The notes under the pieces: generated by a model | What the model was told of the DNA's origin: nothing | What the model saw: only the letters and a program-made list of their open reading frames with translations | Database searches by the model: none | DNA from: Paludisphaera mucosa | GTDB taxonomy: Bacteria > Planctomycetota > Planctomycetia > Isosphaerales > Isosphaeraceae | Reading direction: 5' to 3' | DNA: 64,000 bases | NCBI RefSeq assembly: GCF_029589435.1 | Contig: NZ_JARRAG010000002.1 | Span: 3,906,001-3,970,000, forward strand | Shown here: piece by piece, positions 37,080 through 46,398 of the stretch | Layout: each line of letters opens with the position of its first letter | How positions within the stretch are numbered: position 1 is the first letter of the stretch | Made by a program: the position numbers and the translations under genes

Positions 37080-37949
37080 ATGAGCGCCGACGTCGCGACC
37101 TCCAAACCCGTCCCCGCCGCGCCGGCCCCCTGGGCCGAGCCGGTCGCCATCGCGAACCGGCCGTCGCTCGGGGCCCTGGCGACCGTGCTGCGGATCACGG
37201 TCGCCCGCCAGATGCGCGGCAAGCGGATCTGGACCTTCGTCGTGCTGTTCGCCGCGCCGATCGCGATCGCGTTGCTCGTGCGTCGCCATCAGGACCCATA
37301 CGACCCGGCGGACAGCGAGCGGGCCCTGATCTTCGGCCTAATCCCCCAGGCGATCCTGCCGCTGGCGGCGCTGCTGTTCGCGTCGAGCCTGGTGCAGGAC
37401 GACGTGGAGGAGCAGACCCTGACGTACTTCCTGATCCGGCCGATCCCGCGATGGGCGATCTACCTGGTGAAGGTCCTCGGGGCGACGCTCGTCACCTCGG
37501 CGCTGGCCGGCGTCTTCACGGCGGCCGCGATCGTCGCGGTGCGCTCGGGGACGCCGGAGACCGACGCCGCCTCCCTGCTGACGGAGTCCGGCGTGGTGGC
37601 GGGGCTGTCGGCCCTGGCCCTGGCGGCCTACGTCACGATCTTCAGCTTCCTGGGGCTGCTGACGCGCCGGGTGCTGGTGATCGGCGTAGCCTACATCCTG
37701 ATCTTCGAGGGGGTGGTGTCGAGGATCCCGTTCCTCGTTCGGAACGGGACGATCCTGTACCACGTCCGGGTCCTGGCCGTGCGGCTGCTGGGGCTGGACG
37801 GCTCGCCCTGGTCGATCGACCTGGCGCTGGCGCCGAGCGTCGCGACCTCGCTCGCGTCCCTGCTGGGCGCGGCGGGGCTCTTCCTGGCCCTGGGGGCCTG
37901 GATCTTCAGCACGCGTGAATTCCGCGTGAAGACCCCCGAAGGGAGCTGA
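37080..37949 (+). CDS. ABC-2 type permease, second of the cluster
   Basis: A 289-residue membrane protein from the ATG at 37080, with GGAGA five bases upstream. Six hydrophobic spans are visible (starting with IWTFVVLFAAPIAIALLV and ending with GAAGLFLALGAWIF), and the segment DDVEEQTLTYFLIRPIPRWA is the ABC-2 permease signature region. It is probably fed by the ATPase at 35631. A possible hairpin terminator follows. Confidence 0.87.
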   Translation: MSADVATSKPVPAAPAPWAEPVAIANRPSLGALATVLRITVARQMRGKRIWTFVVLFAAPIAIALLVRRHQDPYDPADSERALIFGLIPQAILPLAALLFASSLVQDDVEEQTLTYFLIRPIPRWAIYLVKVLGATLVTSALAGVFTAAAIVAVRSGTPETDAASLLTESGVVAGLSALALAAYVTIFSFLGLLTRRVLVIGVAYILIFEGVVSRIPFLVRNGTILYHVRVLAVRLLGLDGSPWSIDLALAPSVATSLASLLGAAGLFLALGAWIFSTREFRVKTPEGS

Positions 37950-37964
37950 CGGCCCCGCGTCCCG

Positions 37965-37988
37965 CCTCCTCCCGCGATTGGGAGGAGG
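37965..37988. terminator. Hairpin in a convergent gap
   Basis: A nine-base perfect stem, CCTCCTCCC (37965-37973) and GGGAGGAGG (37980-37988), with loop GCGATT, lies 16 bases after the permease stop and before the convergent antitoxin gene. It resembles the first hairpin of the dispersed repeat family in size and base type, but the rest of that repeat is missing. There is no T-run. Confidence 0.55.
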
Positions 37989-38035
37989 ACGCTGGGCGAG
38001 GGCCGGCGGACGGCACGGCTAACGTCACTTCAACA

Positions 38036-38320
38036 TCACACGGCGACCAGGTCGCCTTCCGGCTCTTCGGCGTCGACCCCGGAGGATTCGAGTCCCTGGA
38101 CCAGCGCCCCGAGCTGGAGCGCCAGCAGCCGATCTTCCGGCGTCGCGCCCCGGAGGAGGCTCAGGAAGGCCTCGGCCCCGATCATGACCGCCTTGGGCTT
38201 GCTGTGGATGGTCAGGACGTAGCGGCAATCGGGGTTTTCCAGGCTTTCGAGCACTTTCGGGAGGTCGCGGTGGAGTTCGCGGCTGCCAACGAAGCGAACA
38301 CGAGACGGAGGCATCAGCAT
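38036..38320 (-). CDS. Orphan Phd/YefM-type antitoxin-like protein
   Basis: A 94-residue protein. Its N-terminal half (VRFVGSRELHRDLPKVLESL, then YVLTIHSKPKAVMIGAEAFLSLL) follows the Phd/YefM fold, a small DNA-binding antitoxin in which this region dimerises and represses its own promoter. The C-terminus, which would bind a toxin, is acidic. No Doc, YoeB or PIN-like toxin gene lies on either side: the neighbours are an ABC permease and a protein kinase. It may be a lone regulator or a remnant of a toxin-antitoxin pair. Confidence 0.7.
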   Translation of the reverse strand: MLMPPSRVRFVGSRELHRDLPKVLESLENPDCRYVLTIHSKPKAVMIGAEAFLSLLRGATPEDRLLALQLGALVQGLESSGVDAEEPEGDLVAV

Positions 38321-38521
38321 CCTCGGGGCCGTGGGCGGCCCAGTTGCTAACGGATTGAAGATCAGTGAGGCGGACGGACGGGAGCCGCCTCGGATCGTGG
38401 ACGAAAGGTCTAGTTAAGATATCGGATCGAAGGGGGGGCCGTCAATCGGGGCCCGCTCGTTCCTACGTCGTCGCGGGCCGATTCGTTGGAGGAGTCTCCA
38501 ACAAAGGTCCCGCGTCGGCCG

Positions 38522-40300
38522 TCACTCGGGACGGGCCGCGGCCTTGCCGGCGTCCGGCGCCGGGGCCGGGGCGGGGGCTTCGGGCTTCGGCTCCGGGGCG
38601 GTCGGCGGCGCGGCTTCGGGCGCGGGCCGGGGCTCGGGCATGCCGACCGGCGCGAAGACGTCGGCGAGGTCGGTGAACCGGCCGTACTTCTCGCGGAGCA
38701 TCGCCTGGATGGCGAGCGCCTCTTTGGGTCGGCCGGACTGGATCGCGACGACGGCCCGGCCGACCTGATCCTCGACGAACGCGCGGCGGTCCTGGATCCG
38801 CTTCTCCAGCTCGTCGGCCCGCTTCCGGGCCAGGAGGGCCCAGCGGCGGTCGTCGGGGTCGTCCTCGGCGATCGTGCCGATCATCTCGCGCCAGTAACGC
38901 TCGGCGGCGACCTCGTCGCCCTCGGCCTCGGCCCGCGCGGCCAGGTTGTAGAACGCGGCGAACTGGCGCTCGCCGTTGGTCTGGGGCTGCGAGAACGGGG
39001 TCGGCGTCGGGCTCGCCAGCATCTTCGCCCGGCCCTCGGCCTCGTCCAGCTCGATCTGGTCGCGCCAGGCCTTCGTCCGCTCCCTGTACGGGTGGTCGGG
39101 GAAGCGCGAGTCGAGCGGGTCGATGTACTCGTCGCGGGCGGTGATCCAGTCGGCCCGCCGGGTCGACTCCATGAGCGGGACGGCGTGCTTGTAGAGGTAT
39201 TCCTGGCCCGGCGGCCAGACCCAGTAGGCGATGAAGCCGCCGATCGCGAGCAGGCCCAGGACGAGGCCGCCGATCTCCAGGCGTTCGCGGCTGAACGGGC
39301 CGTCGCCCTCGCCGCCGGCGGCCGGGGCCTTGACGGTCCCCGAGGTCTTCCCCTTCTTCTTGCCGGCCGGCTTGGGCTTCGCCGGCCCCGCGCCCGCCCC
39401 GGCGCGGGTGGGGTTGGCGGCGTCGGTGCCGGCCCCGGGCCAGACCATCGCCACGGGCAGGTTCTTGTCGGCCTTGTCGCGCAGCTCCCGGAGGATCACG
39501 GCGACGGCCTCGGCGTCCCAGGGGCGTTCGGTCGGGCTCTTGGCCATCAGGGCGACGACCAGGTCGTCGAGGACCTTGGGGATCTCCTGGACCTTGGCGC
39601 CGGGGCGCGGGGCGGGCTCGTTGATGTGGCAGTGCATCAGGACGACGGCCGAGGCCCCGCTGAACGGCGGCTGGTTGACGAGCATCTGGTAGAGGAGCGC
39701 GCCCAGGGCGTAGAGGTCGGTCTTGTGGCTGACCGCCGGGGTGCCGCGGATCTGCTCGGGGGCCATGTAGGCGGCCGTGCCCAGGGTCCGCCCGGGGGCC
39801 GTGAGCGCCGTGCGGTCGAGGTCCTTGGCGATGCCGAAGTCGGTCAGCTTGATGCGGCCTTCGGGCGTGACCATCAGGTTCGACGGCTTGAGGTCGCGGT
39901 GCACCACCCCCTGCTGGTGGGCGTAGTGGAGGGCGTCGCAGATCTGGATCCCCAGGTCGACGGCCTCGCGCCAGGGGAGCTCGCCGCGGTCCTGCAGGAC
40001 CTTGTCGAGGGTGGGGCCCTCGACGTACTCCATGGCGAAGTAGTACGTCCCGCGGAACCGGCCGGTGGCGAGCCAGCGGACGATGTTGGGGTGGCGGAAC
40101 TGCTTGATGATCTCGGCTTCGCGGCTGAACCGCTGGAGCAGCTTGGCGTTCTCGGCGACCTCGCCCTGGACGATCTTGACGGCCGCCTTGCGGCCGGTCG
40201 TCTCGTGGGTCGCCTTGAAGACGATGCCCATGGCGCCCGAACCGAGCACCTCTTCGAGGCGGAACGAGCCGAGTTGTTCGCCGATGAAGCCCTGACTCAT
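38522..40300 (-). CDS. Transmembrane Ser/Thr protein kinase (PknB-like)
   Basis: A 592-residue kinase. The cytoplasmic kinase domain spans about 12-272, with the glycine loop GSGAMG (20-25), VAIK-type lysine K42 (AAVKIV), HRDLKPSN (134-141, catalytic D136), DFG at 154-156 and the APEQ motif. A Pro/Lys/Gly-rich linker follows, then one membrane helix at 342-362 and a helical extracellular part with repeated Arg/Glu/Trp stretches. It ends in a Pro/Ala-rich tail. Planctomycetes carry many such kinases. The target is unknown. It lies 115 bases downstream of the glucan phosphorylase gene, on the same strand. Confidence 0.95.
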   Translation of the reverse strand: MSQGFIGEQLGSFRLEEVLGSGAMGIVFKATHETTGRKAAVKIVQGEVAENAKLLQRFSREAEIIKQFRHPNIVRWLATGRFRGTYYFAMEYVEGPTLDKVLQDRGELPWREAVDLGIQICDALHYAHQQGVVHRDLKPSNLMVTPEGRIKLTDFGIAKDLDRTALTAPGRTLGTAAYMAPEQIRGTPAVSHKTDLYALGALLYQMLVNQPPFSGASAVVLMHCHINEPAPRPGAKVQEIPKVLDDLVVALMAKSPTERPWDAEAVAVILRELRDKADKNLPVAMVWPGAGTDAANPTRAGAGAGPAKPKPAGKKKGKTSGTVKAPAAGGEGDGPFSRERLEIGGLVLGLLAIGGFIAYWVWPPGQEYLYKHAVPLMESTRRADWITARDEYIDPLDSRFPDHPYRERTKAWRDQIELDEAEGRAKMLASPTPTPFSQPQTNGERQFAAFYNLAARAEAEGDEVAAERYWREMIGTIAEDDPDDRRWALLARKRADELEKRIQDRRAFVEDQVGRAVVAIQSGRPKEALAIQAMLREKYGRFTDLADVFAPVGMPEPRPAPEAAPPTAPEPKPEAPAPAPAPDAGKAAARPE

Positions 40301-40415
40301 GTGGCCGATCCACCCTCGCCGACGCGCGGCGGCTGGGACGAGAGGGGGCGAGGGGGCCGCGGCGCGGGCCCCGGCCCCCTCGGCACGTGTTCGGGCCCGC
40401 CGCCGGGCGGGCCTT

Positions 40416-42548
40416 CTACTGGCAAGAGCGGCCGCCGGCCGCCGGCAGGTAGCTGCGCTGCACGTAGTCCATGACCATGCGATCGGCGTTGAACTTCCAG
40501 GCCAGGGTGCGGAAGGCGTCCTTCTGGCGGGCGATCCACTTCCGCGGCAGGCCGTCGGCGTCGCGGTCGTAGAAGATCGGCACGACCTGGTTCGTCAGCA
40601 CGTCGATCAGCGAGGCGTGGTCGCGCTCGTCCTGGACCTGGATCGACGCGTGCGTCGTCCCGGCGCCGATCGCGAAGCCGTTGGTGCCATCATACGCCTC
40701 GGCCCACCAGCCGTCGAGGATCGAGAAGTTGAGCGCCCCGTTGAGCACGGCCTTCTCGCCCGAGGTCCCGCTGGCCTCCTGGGGCCGCCGGGGGTTGTTC
40801 AGCCAGACGTCGACCCCCTGCACCAGGTGGCGGGCGACGTTCATGTCGTAGTCCTCGACGAACACGATGTTGCTGCGGAAGCGGTCGTCCCAGGCGTTCT
40901 TGACGATGTACTGGATCAGCTCCTTGCCCATCCGGTCCTCGGGGTGGGCCTTGCCGGCGAAGACGAACTGGATCGGCCGCTGGGCGTTCTTGATGATGTC
41001 GACCATGCGGTCGATGTCCTGCAGCACCAGGCCGGCGCGCTTGTAGGTCGCGAACCGCCGGGCGAAGCCGATCGTCAGCGTGTTGGGGTCGAGGACGGTC
41101 GCGAACCGCTGGAAGTGCGAATCGGGCTCGTCCCGCTTCTTCGCCTGGGCGGCCAGCCGCGCCCGCACGAAGTTGATCAGGCGGGCCTTGAGGACCTGCT
41201 GCGTCTCCCACAGCTCGGCGTCGTCGACCTTGTCGATCGCGCTCCAGGTGTCGGCGTAGCGCTGGCGCTTGGGCCAGTCGACGCCGAGGTGGCGGTTGAA
41301 CAGCATGGACATCTGCGGCGCCACCCAGGTCTGGACGTGGACGCCGTTGGTGATGTGGCCGATCGGCACCTGCTCTTCGGGGACGTTGGCGTACAGCGGG
41401 TGCCACATCCGCCGCGAGACCACGCCGTGCAGCGCGCTGACGCCGTTGGCGTACCGCGACAGCTTGAGCGCCAGCACGGTCATGCAGAACAGCTCGTTGA
41501 GGTCGTGGGGGTAGACCCGGCCCAGCCCCATGAAGTCGTCGTACGAGAGGTTCAGGGCCTCGCGGATCTTGCCCAGGTGCTCCTCGACGAGCTGCGCCGG
41601 GAAGCGGTCGTGGCCGGCGGCGACCGGGGTGTGGGTGGTGAAGACCGTCATCTGCGCGACGTCGCGCTGGACCTCGCCGAACGGCAGGCCGGTCTCCTCC
41701 ATCAGCTCGCGGATCTTCTCGAGCGTGGCGAAGGCGCTGTGGCCCTCGTTGAGGTGGAGGACCGAGGGCCGGATCCCCAGGGCGCGGATCGCGCGGACGC
41801 CGCCGACGCCCAGGAGCAGCTCCTGGCGGATGCGGGTGCGGGCGTCGCCGCCGTAGAGCCGGGCGGTGAGCTGGCGGTCGTTCTCGTTGTTCTCGGCGAC
41901 GTTCGAGTCGAGCAGCAAGAGCAGCGTGCGGCCGACCTCGACCCGCCAGAGTCGCGCGTGGAGCGTGCCGGTCGCGGTCTCGACGGCGATCATGAGCGAG
42001 GTGCCGTCGGCCGCGAGGACCGGCTCGATCGGCAGCTTCTCGGTGTCGGTGTTGAGGTAGCTCTCCTGCTGCCAGCCGTCGGCGTTGAGCGACTGGCGGA
42101 AGTAGCCCTGGTTGTACAGCAGCCCCACGCCGATCAGCGGGATGCCCAGGTCGCTGGCGCTCTTGAGGTGGTCGCCCGCCAGGACGCCGAGGCCGCCGGA
42201 ATAGATCGGCAGGCTCTCGTGCAGGCCGAACTCGGCCGAGAAGTAGGCGACCGGCCGGGCCCGCAGGATCGTGGCGTGGATCGCGCCCCACGAGTCGGCG
42301 GACTTGAGGTACTCGGAGAGCCGCCGGAAGGCGTAGTCGATCCGCGAGTCCAGGGCCATCTCGGCGGCCCGGCGCTCGAGCTGGTCGGCCGGCAGACGCT
42401 GGAGGAACTCGACCGGGTTGTGGTCGACGTCGCGCCAGAGGGTCGGGTCGAGCTCGCGGAACAGGTCGATCACGTTGGCCTGCCAGCACCACCAGAGGTT
42501 GCGGGCGAGCTCCTTGAGCTTGTCGAGGATGTTGCTTTGACCGACCAT
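40416..42548 (-). CDS. glgP: Alpha-glucan phosphorylase
   Basis: A 710-residue GT35 family enzyme that releases glucose-1-phosphate from glycogen-type glucans using pyridoxal phosphate. The start has AGGGGAAAG just upstream. Diagnostic parts are YFSAEFGLHESLPIYSGGLG (about 103-122), HLNEGHSAFATLEK, ITNGVHVQTW, and the PLP site region RRPQEASGTSGEKAVLNGA. The short N-terminus and lack of the long regulatory loops place it in the compact bacterial alpha-glucan phosphorylase subgroup. Glycogen or maltodextrin breakdown is the likely role; no other glycogen genes are near. Confidence 0.95.
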   Translation of the reverse strand: MVGQSNILDKLKELARNLWWCWQANVIDLFRELDPTLWRDVDHNPVEFLQRLPADQLERRAAEMALDSRIDYAFRRLSEYLKSADSWGAIHATILRARPVAYFSAEFGLHESLPIYSGGLGVLAGDHLKSASDLGIPLIGVGLLYNQGYFRQSLNADGWQQESYLNTDTEKLPIEPVLAADGTSLMIAVETATGTLHARLWRVEVGRTLLLLLDSNVAENNENDRQLTARLYGGDARTRIRQELLLGVGGVRAIRALGIRPSVLHLNEGHSAFATLEKIRELMEETGLPFGEVQRDVAQMTVFTTHTPVAAGHDRFPAQLVEEHLGKIREALNLSYDDFMGLGRVYPHDLNELFCMTVLALKLSRYANGVSALHGVVSRRMWHPLYANVPEEQVPIGHITNGVHVQTWVAPQMSMLFNRHLGVDWPKRQRYADTWSAIDKVDDAELWETQQVLKARLINFVRARLAAQAKKRDEPDSHFQRFATVLDPNTLTIGFARRFATYKRAGLVLQDIDRMVDIIKNAQRPIQFVFAGKAHPEDRMGKELIQYIVKNAWDDRFRSNIVFVEDYDMNVARHLVQGVDVWLNNPRRPQEASGTSGEKAVLNGALNFSILDGWWAEAYDGTNGFAIGAGTTHASIQVQDERDHASLIDVLTNQVVPIFYDRDADGLPRKWIARQKDAFRTLAWKFNADRMVMDYVQRSYLPAAGGRSCQ

Positions 42549-42774
42549 GCTTTCCCCTGTGGCGGTTCGTTGTTGCCGGCCGGCCGATCTCCGTTGATCA
42601 CGCCGCGCGAGGGCTCAAGGCGGCCGAAGCCAGATGAGGCCCGGCCGGGAGAGACAACAGTATGGCGTCGACGTGGGCCTTCGCTCAAGGCCCTACGATC
42701 GGCCGCCGCCTCTGGACTCTAGGACGCGTTCGCGATGCATGCGCGGACGGGGCCCGGACTTTCGCCGCGCGCGC

Positions 42775-43359
42775 TCACGCGTCGGCCTCGTCGCCGGCGA
42801 ACCAGTCGTTGACGGCGTCGAACGTGGCCGAGGCCGAGCGGGCGATCGTCGCCTGCACGTCCTCGGTCGTGGCGTAGCCGTCGACGGCCGCGGCGAACGC
42901 CTTCCACATCGGGCCGACGCGGTCGCCGTAGCTCGCGTAGTACGAGCAGCCGCGGCCCGGCGCGAGCCCCAGCGTCGACTCGACGCGCTTGCGGATGTAC
43001 TGGCCCCCCAGCGTCGAGCCCTCCAAAACGTACATCGCCCCCAGGGCCTCGGGCAGGCTGGCGAGCGGCGGCGGCGCCGGGCAACGGGGCACCGCGGCCA
43101 CCTCGGCGTCGGACAACCCCAGCGCCCGCAGGTCGGCCTCCAGGAGCGCGGTCCTCGAGCGCTCGGCGGGGTCGATCCCGATCGCGTCCCAGCCGGCGAG
43201 CGCGGCGAAGGCCTCCTCGACCGGCCGGTGGAAGCCGAGGAAGCGACGGAGGACGCGCGTATAGCCCTCGATCGACTCGGTGGGGCCGTACGACCCCATC
43301 CGCAACTCGACGGCGTCATGGTGGGGACGGGTCAGCTCCTTGAGGCGGGACATCATCAT
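42775..43359 (-). CDS. bphO: Biliverdin-producing heme oxygenase
   Basis: A 194-residue all-helical enzyme that opens heme to biliverdin, iron and CO. It begins with a run of three Met codons (start taken at 43359, with GAGGGAAG upstream). The proximal heme histidine lies in LTRPHHDAVE (H13 or H14), and the distal helix in MYVLEGSTLGGQYIRKRVE. This is the BphO subgroup that commonly sits beside phytochrome genes. Here it is divergent from bphP, so it should supply the phytochrome's chromophore. Confidence 0.93.
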   Translation of the reverse strand: MMMSRLKELTRPHHDAVELRMGSYGPTESIEGYTRVLRRFLGFHRPVEEAFAALAGWDAIGIDPAERSRTALLEADLRALGLSDAEVAAVPRCPAPPPLASLPEALGAMYVLEGSTLGGQYIRKRVESTLGLAPGRGCSYYASYGDRVGPMWKAFAAAVDGYATTEDVQATIARSASATFDAVNDWFAGDEADA

Positions 43360-43662
43360 GGCGCTTCCCTCTCGCTGGGAACATGCGAGCCTCGGACCCT
43401 CGACGCGGCCGCCCGCGTCGAGTCGCATGTGATTGCTGTTTTTCGAGTTAAGATTGCAGGACGAAGCCTTGGCGGGGTTGGCACGGGAAGTGCGGAATGT
43501 CGCCGAGCGATTGCCGATCGCGACGTCCCGCCGGTTGCCGGGGGGATGTCCGGCGCGACCCGAAGGACGCGGCTTGATCATGACCCCCATCCCTCCGTTA
43601 TGCTACATGAATGCGCAGCCCGCGGCGTTCTGCGGGTGGAAGCCGGCGCACGGGGTGGGTCC
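43360..43662. other. Divergent promoter gap between heme oxygenase and phytochrome
   Basis: 303 bases. A marked AT-rich patch at 43426-43456 (GCATGTGATTGCTG, then TTTTTCGAGTTAAGATTGC) stands out and may hold the divergent promoters, but spacing does not fit a standard -35/-10 pair on either strand. An in-frame ATG for the phytochrome also exists at 43600. Confidence 0.5.
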
Positions 43663-45909
43663 ATGATGCACGACCCGGAGGAGGCCGAAACGACGGTCGA
43701 CCTGACGAACTGCGCCGACGAGCCGATCCACGTCCCGGGCCGGATCCAGCCGCACGGGGTCCTGCTCGTGCTCGACGAGCCGGACCTCGTCGTCCGCCAG
43801 GCGAGCGCGAACGCCGGCATGCTGGGCGCGCCTTTGGACGCGGTGCTGGGCGCGCGTTTCGAGGCCCTGGTCGACCCCTCGGAGCGCGAGGAGGTGCGAC
43901 GCTGGCTGCTCTCGGAAGACGTCCACGAGGCGAACCCGCGGCGGATCCGGATCGTCGCCGGGGGCGCGTCGGCGACGTTCGAGGGCCTGGCCCACCGCCA
44001 CCGAGGGCCGCTCATCCTGGAGCTGGAGGATCGCCGCGAAGCCGGCGAGCCGACGACGCCGGACCTGGCGATCGCGGTGCGCCGGGTCATGACCCGCCTG
44101 GAGGCGGCGAAGTCGCTCCAGGAATTCTGCCGGGTCGCCGCGGTCGAGACCCGGGCCCTGACGGGCTTCGAGCGGGTGCTCGTCTATCGCTTCGACGAGG
44201 ACTGGCACGGCCAGGTCTACGCCGAGGACAAGGCCGATTTCCTGACGCCGCTCATGCACCTGCACTTCCCCGCGTCGGACATCCCGGAGCAGGCGAGGCG
44301 GCTGTACAGCGTCAACCGGCTGCGGATGATCGCCGACTCCGACGCCGAGGCGGTCCCGCTCGTGCCCGCGCTCGACCCGGCGACGGGCCGTCCGCTCGAC
44401 CTGAGCTTCGCCGGCCTCCGCGCGGTCTCGCCGATCCACATCCGCTACCTGAAGAACATGGGGACCAAGACCTCGATGTCGTTCTCGCTGATGCGGGACG
44501 GCCGGCTCTGGGGGCTCCTCGGGTGCATGAACTACAGCAAGCCGCTCTACCTCCCGCCGACGCTCCGCAGCGCCTGCGAGTTCCTCGCGGCGCTGGTCTC
44601 GGTCCAGCTCGCGGTGAAGGAGGACGGCGAGGGCAACGAATATCGCACGAAGCTCCAGCAGGTGCGCGAGCGCCTGCTCCAGCGGATGGCCGAGGAGACC
44701 GACCTGGCGCGCGCCCTGGTGGACGACGGCGGCGACCTCCTGGAGCTGACCGGGGCGCGCGGCGCGGCCGTGGTCCAGGAACGCACGTGCGAGACCCTGG
44801 GCGTCACGCCCGACAAGGACCAGGTCATGGCCCTGGTCGACTGGCTGCGGGCCCAGGCCGACGTCGACGTCTTCGCCACCGATTCTCTCCCCAGGATCTT
44901 CCCCGAGGCCCTGGCGTACAAGGACGCGGCCTGCGGGCTGGTCGCGGTCACGACCTCGCGGGCCCAGGGGCGCTACGTCCTCTGGTTCCGCCCCGAGGTC
45001 GTCCAGACCGTCGAATGGGCCGGCGACCCGAGCAAGCCCGTCGAGCCGGGGGGCTCGCTGAGCCCGCGGACGTCGTTCGACCTCTGGAAGGAGGAGGTGC
45101 ACCTCAAGAGCCTCCCCTGGCACCCGGCCGAGGTCGCCGCCGCGCGGGCGCTCCGCGACGCGATCATCGCCGTGGTGGTCCGCCGCGCCGAGGAGCTGAC
45201 CCGGCTGAACGCCGAGCTGGAGCGGAGCAACAACGACCTGGACGCCTTCGCGTTCACGACCTCGCACGACATGAAGGAGCCGCTCCGCGGCATCCACAAC
45301 TACGCCACCTTCCTGATGGAAGACTACGGCGACCGGCTCGACGCCGAGGGGGTGTCGCGGCTGGAGAGCCTCGTCCGTCTCTCCCAGCGCATGGAGGACC
45401 TGGTCGAGTCGATGCTCCGCTACTCGCGGCTGGGGCGGGCCGATCTGGTCTACGAGGAGGTCGACCTGACCGAGCTGGTCGAGGAGGTGGTCGAGCTCCA
45501 CCGGGTGATGCTCGGCGAGAACCACGTGAAGGTGACCGTGCCCCGGCCGCTTCCGACCGTCCGCTGCGACCGCGTGCAGGTGGGCCAGCTCCTGAGCAAC
45601 CTGGTCACCAACGCGATCAAGTACAACGACAGGCCCGAGAGGTCGATCGAGATCGGCTGGCGCGAGCCCGCCGCGCCCGGGGGGCCGGCCGTGTTCTACG
45701 TGAAGGACGACGGCATCGGCATCCCCGAGAAGCACCACCAGAACGTCTTCCGGCTCTTCAAGCGGCTGCACGGCCGCGACAAGTTCGGCGGCGGCACCGG
45801 GGCCGGCCTGACGTTCAGCAAGAAGATCGTCGAGCGCCACGGGGGCGCCATCTGGATCGAGTCGACGCCCGACGAAGGCTCGACGTTCAACTTTACACTC
45901 ACAGGCTGA
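43663..45909 (+). CDS. bphP: Bacteriophytochrome histidine kinase
   Basis: A 748-residue red/far-red photoreceptor kinase. The layout is PAS (about 10-110), GAF (130-300), PHY (310-490), then a histidine kinase (about 520-748). The biliverdin-binding cysteine is C17 in LTNCADEP. The chromophore pocket shows FPASDIPEQAR (D206) and ASPIHIRYL (H259), as expected. The kinase part has its phosphate-accepting His535 in TSHDMKEPLR, an N-box (NLVTNAIKYN) and DDGIGI/GGGTGAGL. The start at 43663 is chosen by the adjacent Met pair and the known N-terminus; 43600 is an alternative. It precedes a response regulator by 14 bases. Confidence 0.95.
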   Translation: MMHDPEEAETTVDLTNCADEPIHVPGRIQPHGVLLVLDEPDLVVRQASANAGMLGAPLDAVLGARFEALVDPSEREEVRRWLLSEDVHEANPRRIRIVAGGASATFEGLAHRHRGPLILELEDRREAGEPTTPDLAIAVRRVMTRLEAAKSLQEFCRVAAVETRALTGFERVLVYRFDEDWHGQVYAEDKADFLTPLMHLHFPASDIPEQARRLYSVNRLRMIADSDAEAVPLVPALDPATGRPLDLSFAGLRAVSPIHIRYLKNMGTKTSMSFSLMRDGRLWGLLGCMNYSKPLYLPPTLRSACEFLAALVSVQLAVKEDGEGNEYRTKLQQVRERLLQRMAEETDLARALVDDGGDLLELTGARGAAVVQERTCETLGVTPDKDQVMALVDWLRAQADVDVFATDSLPRIFPEALAYKDAACGLVAVTTSRAQGRYVLWFRPEVVQTVEWAGDPSKPVEPGGSLSPRTSFDLWKEEVHLKSLPWHPAEVAAARALRDAIIAVVVRRAEELTRLNAELERSNNDLDAFAFTTSHDMKEPLRGIHNYATFLMEDYGDRLDAEGVSRLESLVRLSQRMEDLVESMLRYSRLGRADLVYEEVDLTELVEEVVELHRVMLGENHVKVTVPRPLPTVRCDRVQVGQLLSNLVTNAIKYNDRPERSIEIGWREPAAPGGPAVFYVKDDGIGIPEKHHQNVFRLFKRLHGRDKFGGGTGAGLTFSKKIVERHGGAIWIESTPDEGSTFNFTLTG

Positions 45910-45922
45910 GAAAGGGCCCGGG

Positions 45923-46369
45923 ATGGATTCCAACCAGACGATCCTCGTCGTCGAGGACAGCGACGAGCAGTTCATGGCGGTCCTGCGCGCGTTCCACAAG
46001 TCCCAGATCGTCAACCCCGTCGCGCGCTGCACCGACGGCGACGAGGCCCTGGAATTCCTGTTTCGAACGGGCCGCTTCGCGGGCGAGGCCGAGACGCCGA
46101 TGCCCGCGGTGATCCTGCTCGACCTGAACCTCCCCGGGACCGACGGCCGCGACGTGCTGGAGCGCATCAAGGCCGACGACGAGCTGCGGAAGATCCCGGT
46201 GGTGATCCTGACGACCTCGGAGAACCCCAGCGACATCCAGCTCTGCTACCGCGAGGGCGCGAGCAGCTACATCATCAAGCCGATCCGGTTCGACGACTTC
46301 CTGAAGAAGGTCCGGACGCTGAAGGAATACTGGTTCGAGACCGTGGCCCTGCCGACCGCCTCCGGCTGA
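45923..46369 (+). CDS. Single-domain response regulator (Rcp1-like)
   Basis: A 148-residue protein that is only a receiver domain. The acidic pocket is VVEDSDEQ (9-16), the phosphate acceptor Asp67 is in VILLDLNLPGTDG, and Lys119 is in SSYIIKPIR. Its size and position right behind a phytochrome (14-base gap) match Rcp1, which accepts phosphate from phytochrome Cph1. With no output domain it probably passes the phosphoryl group on, possibly to or from the hybrid kinase that follows 29 bases later. Confidence 0.92.
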   Translation: MDSNQTILVVEDSDEQFMAVLRAFHKSQIVNPVARCTDGDEALEFLFRTGRFAGEAETPMPAVILLDLNLPGTDGRDVLERIKADDELRKIPVVILTTSENPSDIQLCYREGASSYIIKPIRFDDFLKKVRTLKEYWFETVALPTASG

Positions 46370-46398
46370 CGGGGGCGACGGGCCGCGACGAAGCGAGG

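Noticed and set aside
38036-38320. Complete toxin-antitoxin module
   Set aside because: Only the antitoxin-like gene is present; no toxin-like frame of proper composition lies within a kilobase on either side.
40299-42722. 807-codon plus-strand frame opposite the glucan phosphorylase
   Set aside because: Mirror of glgP; the product has Val/Asp/Gly/Leu repeats and no recognisable fold.
43603-46236. 877-codon minus-strand frame opposite the phytochrome
   Set aside because: Opposite a fully motif-supported bphP. Its composition is Arg/Asp/Leu/Val with no domain.
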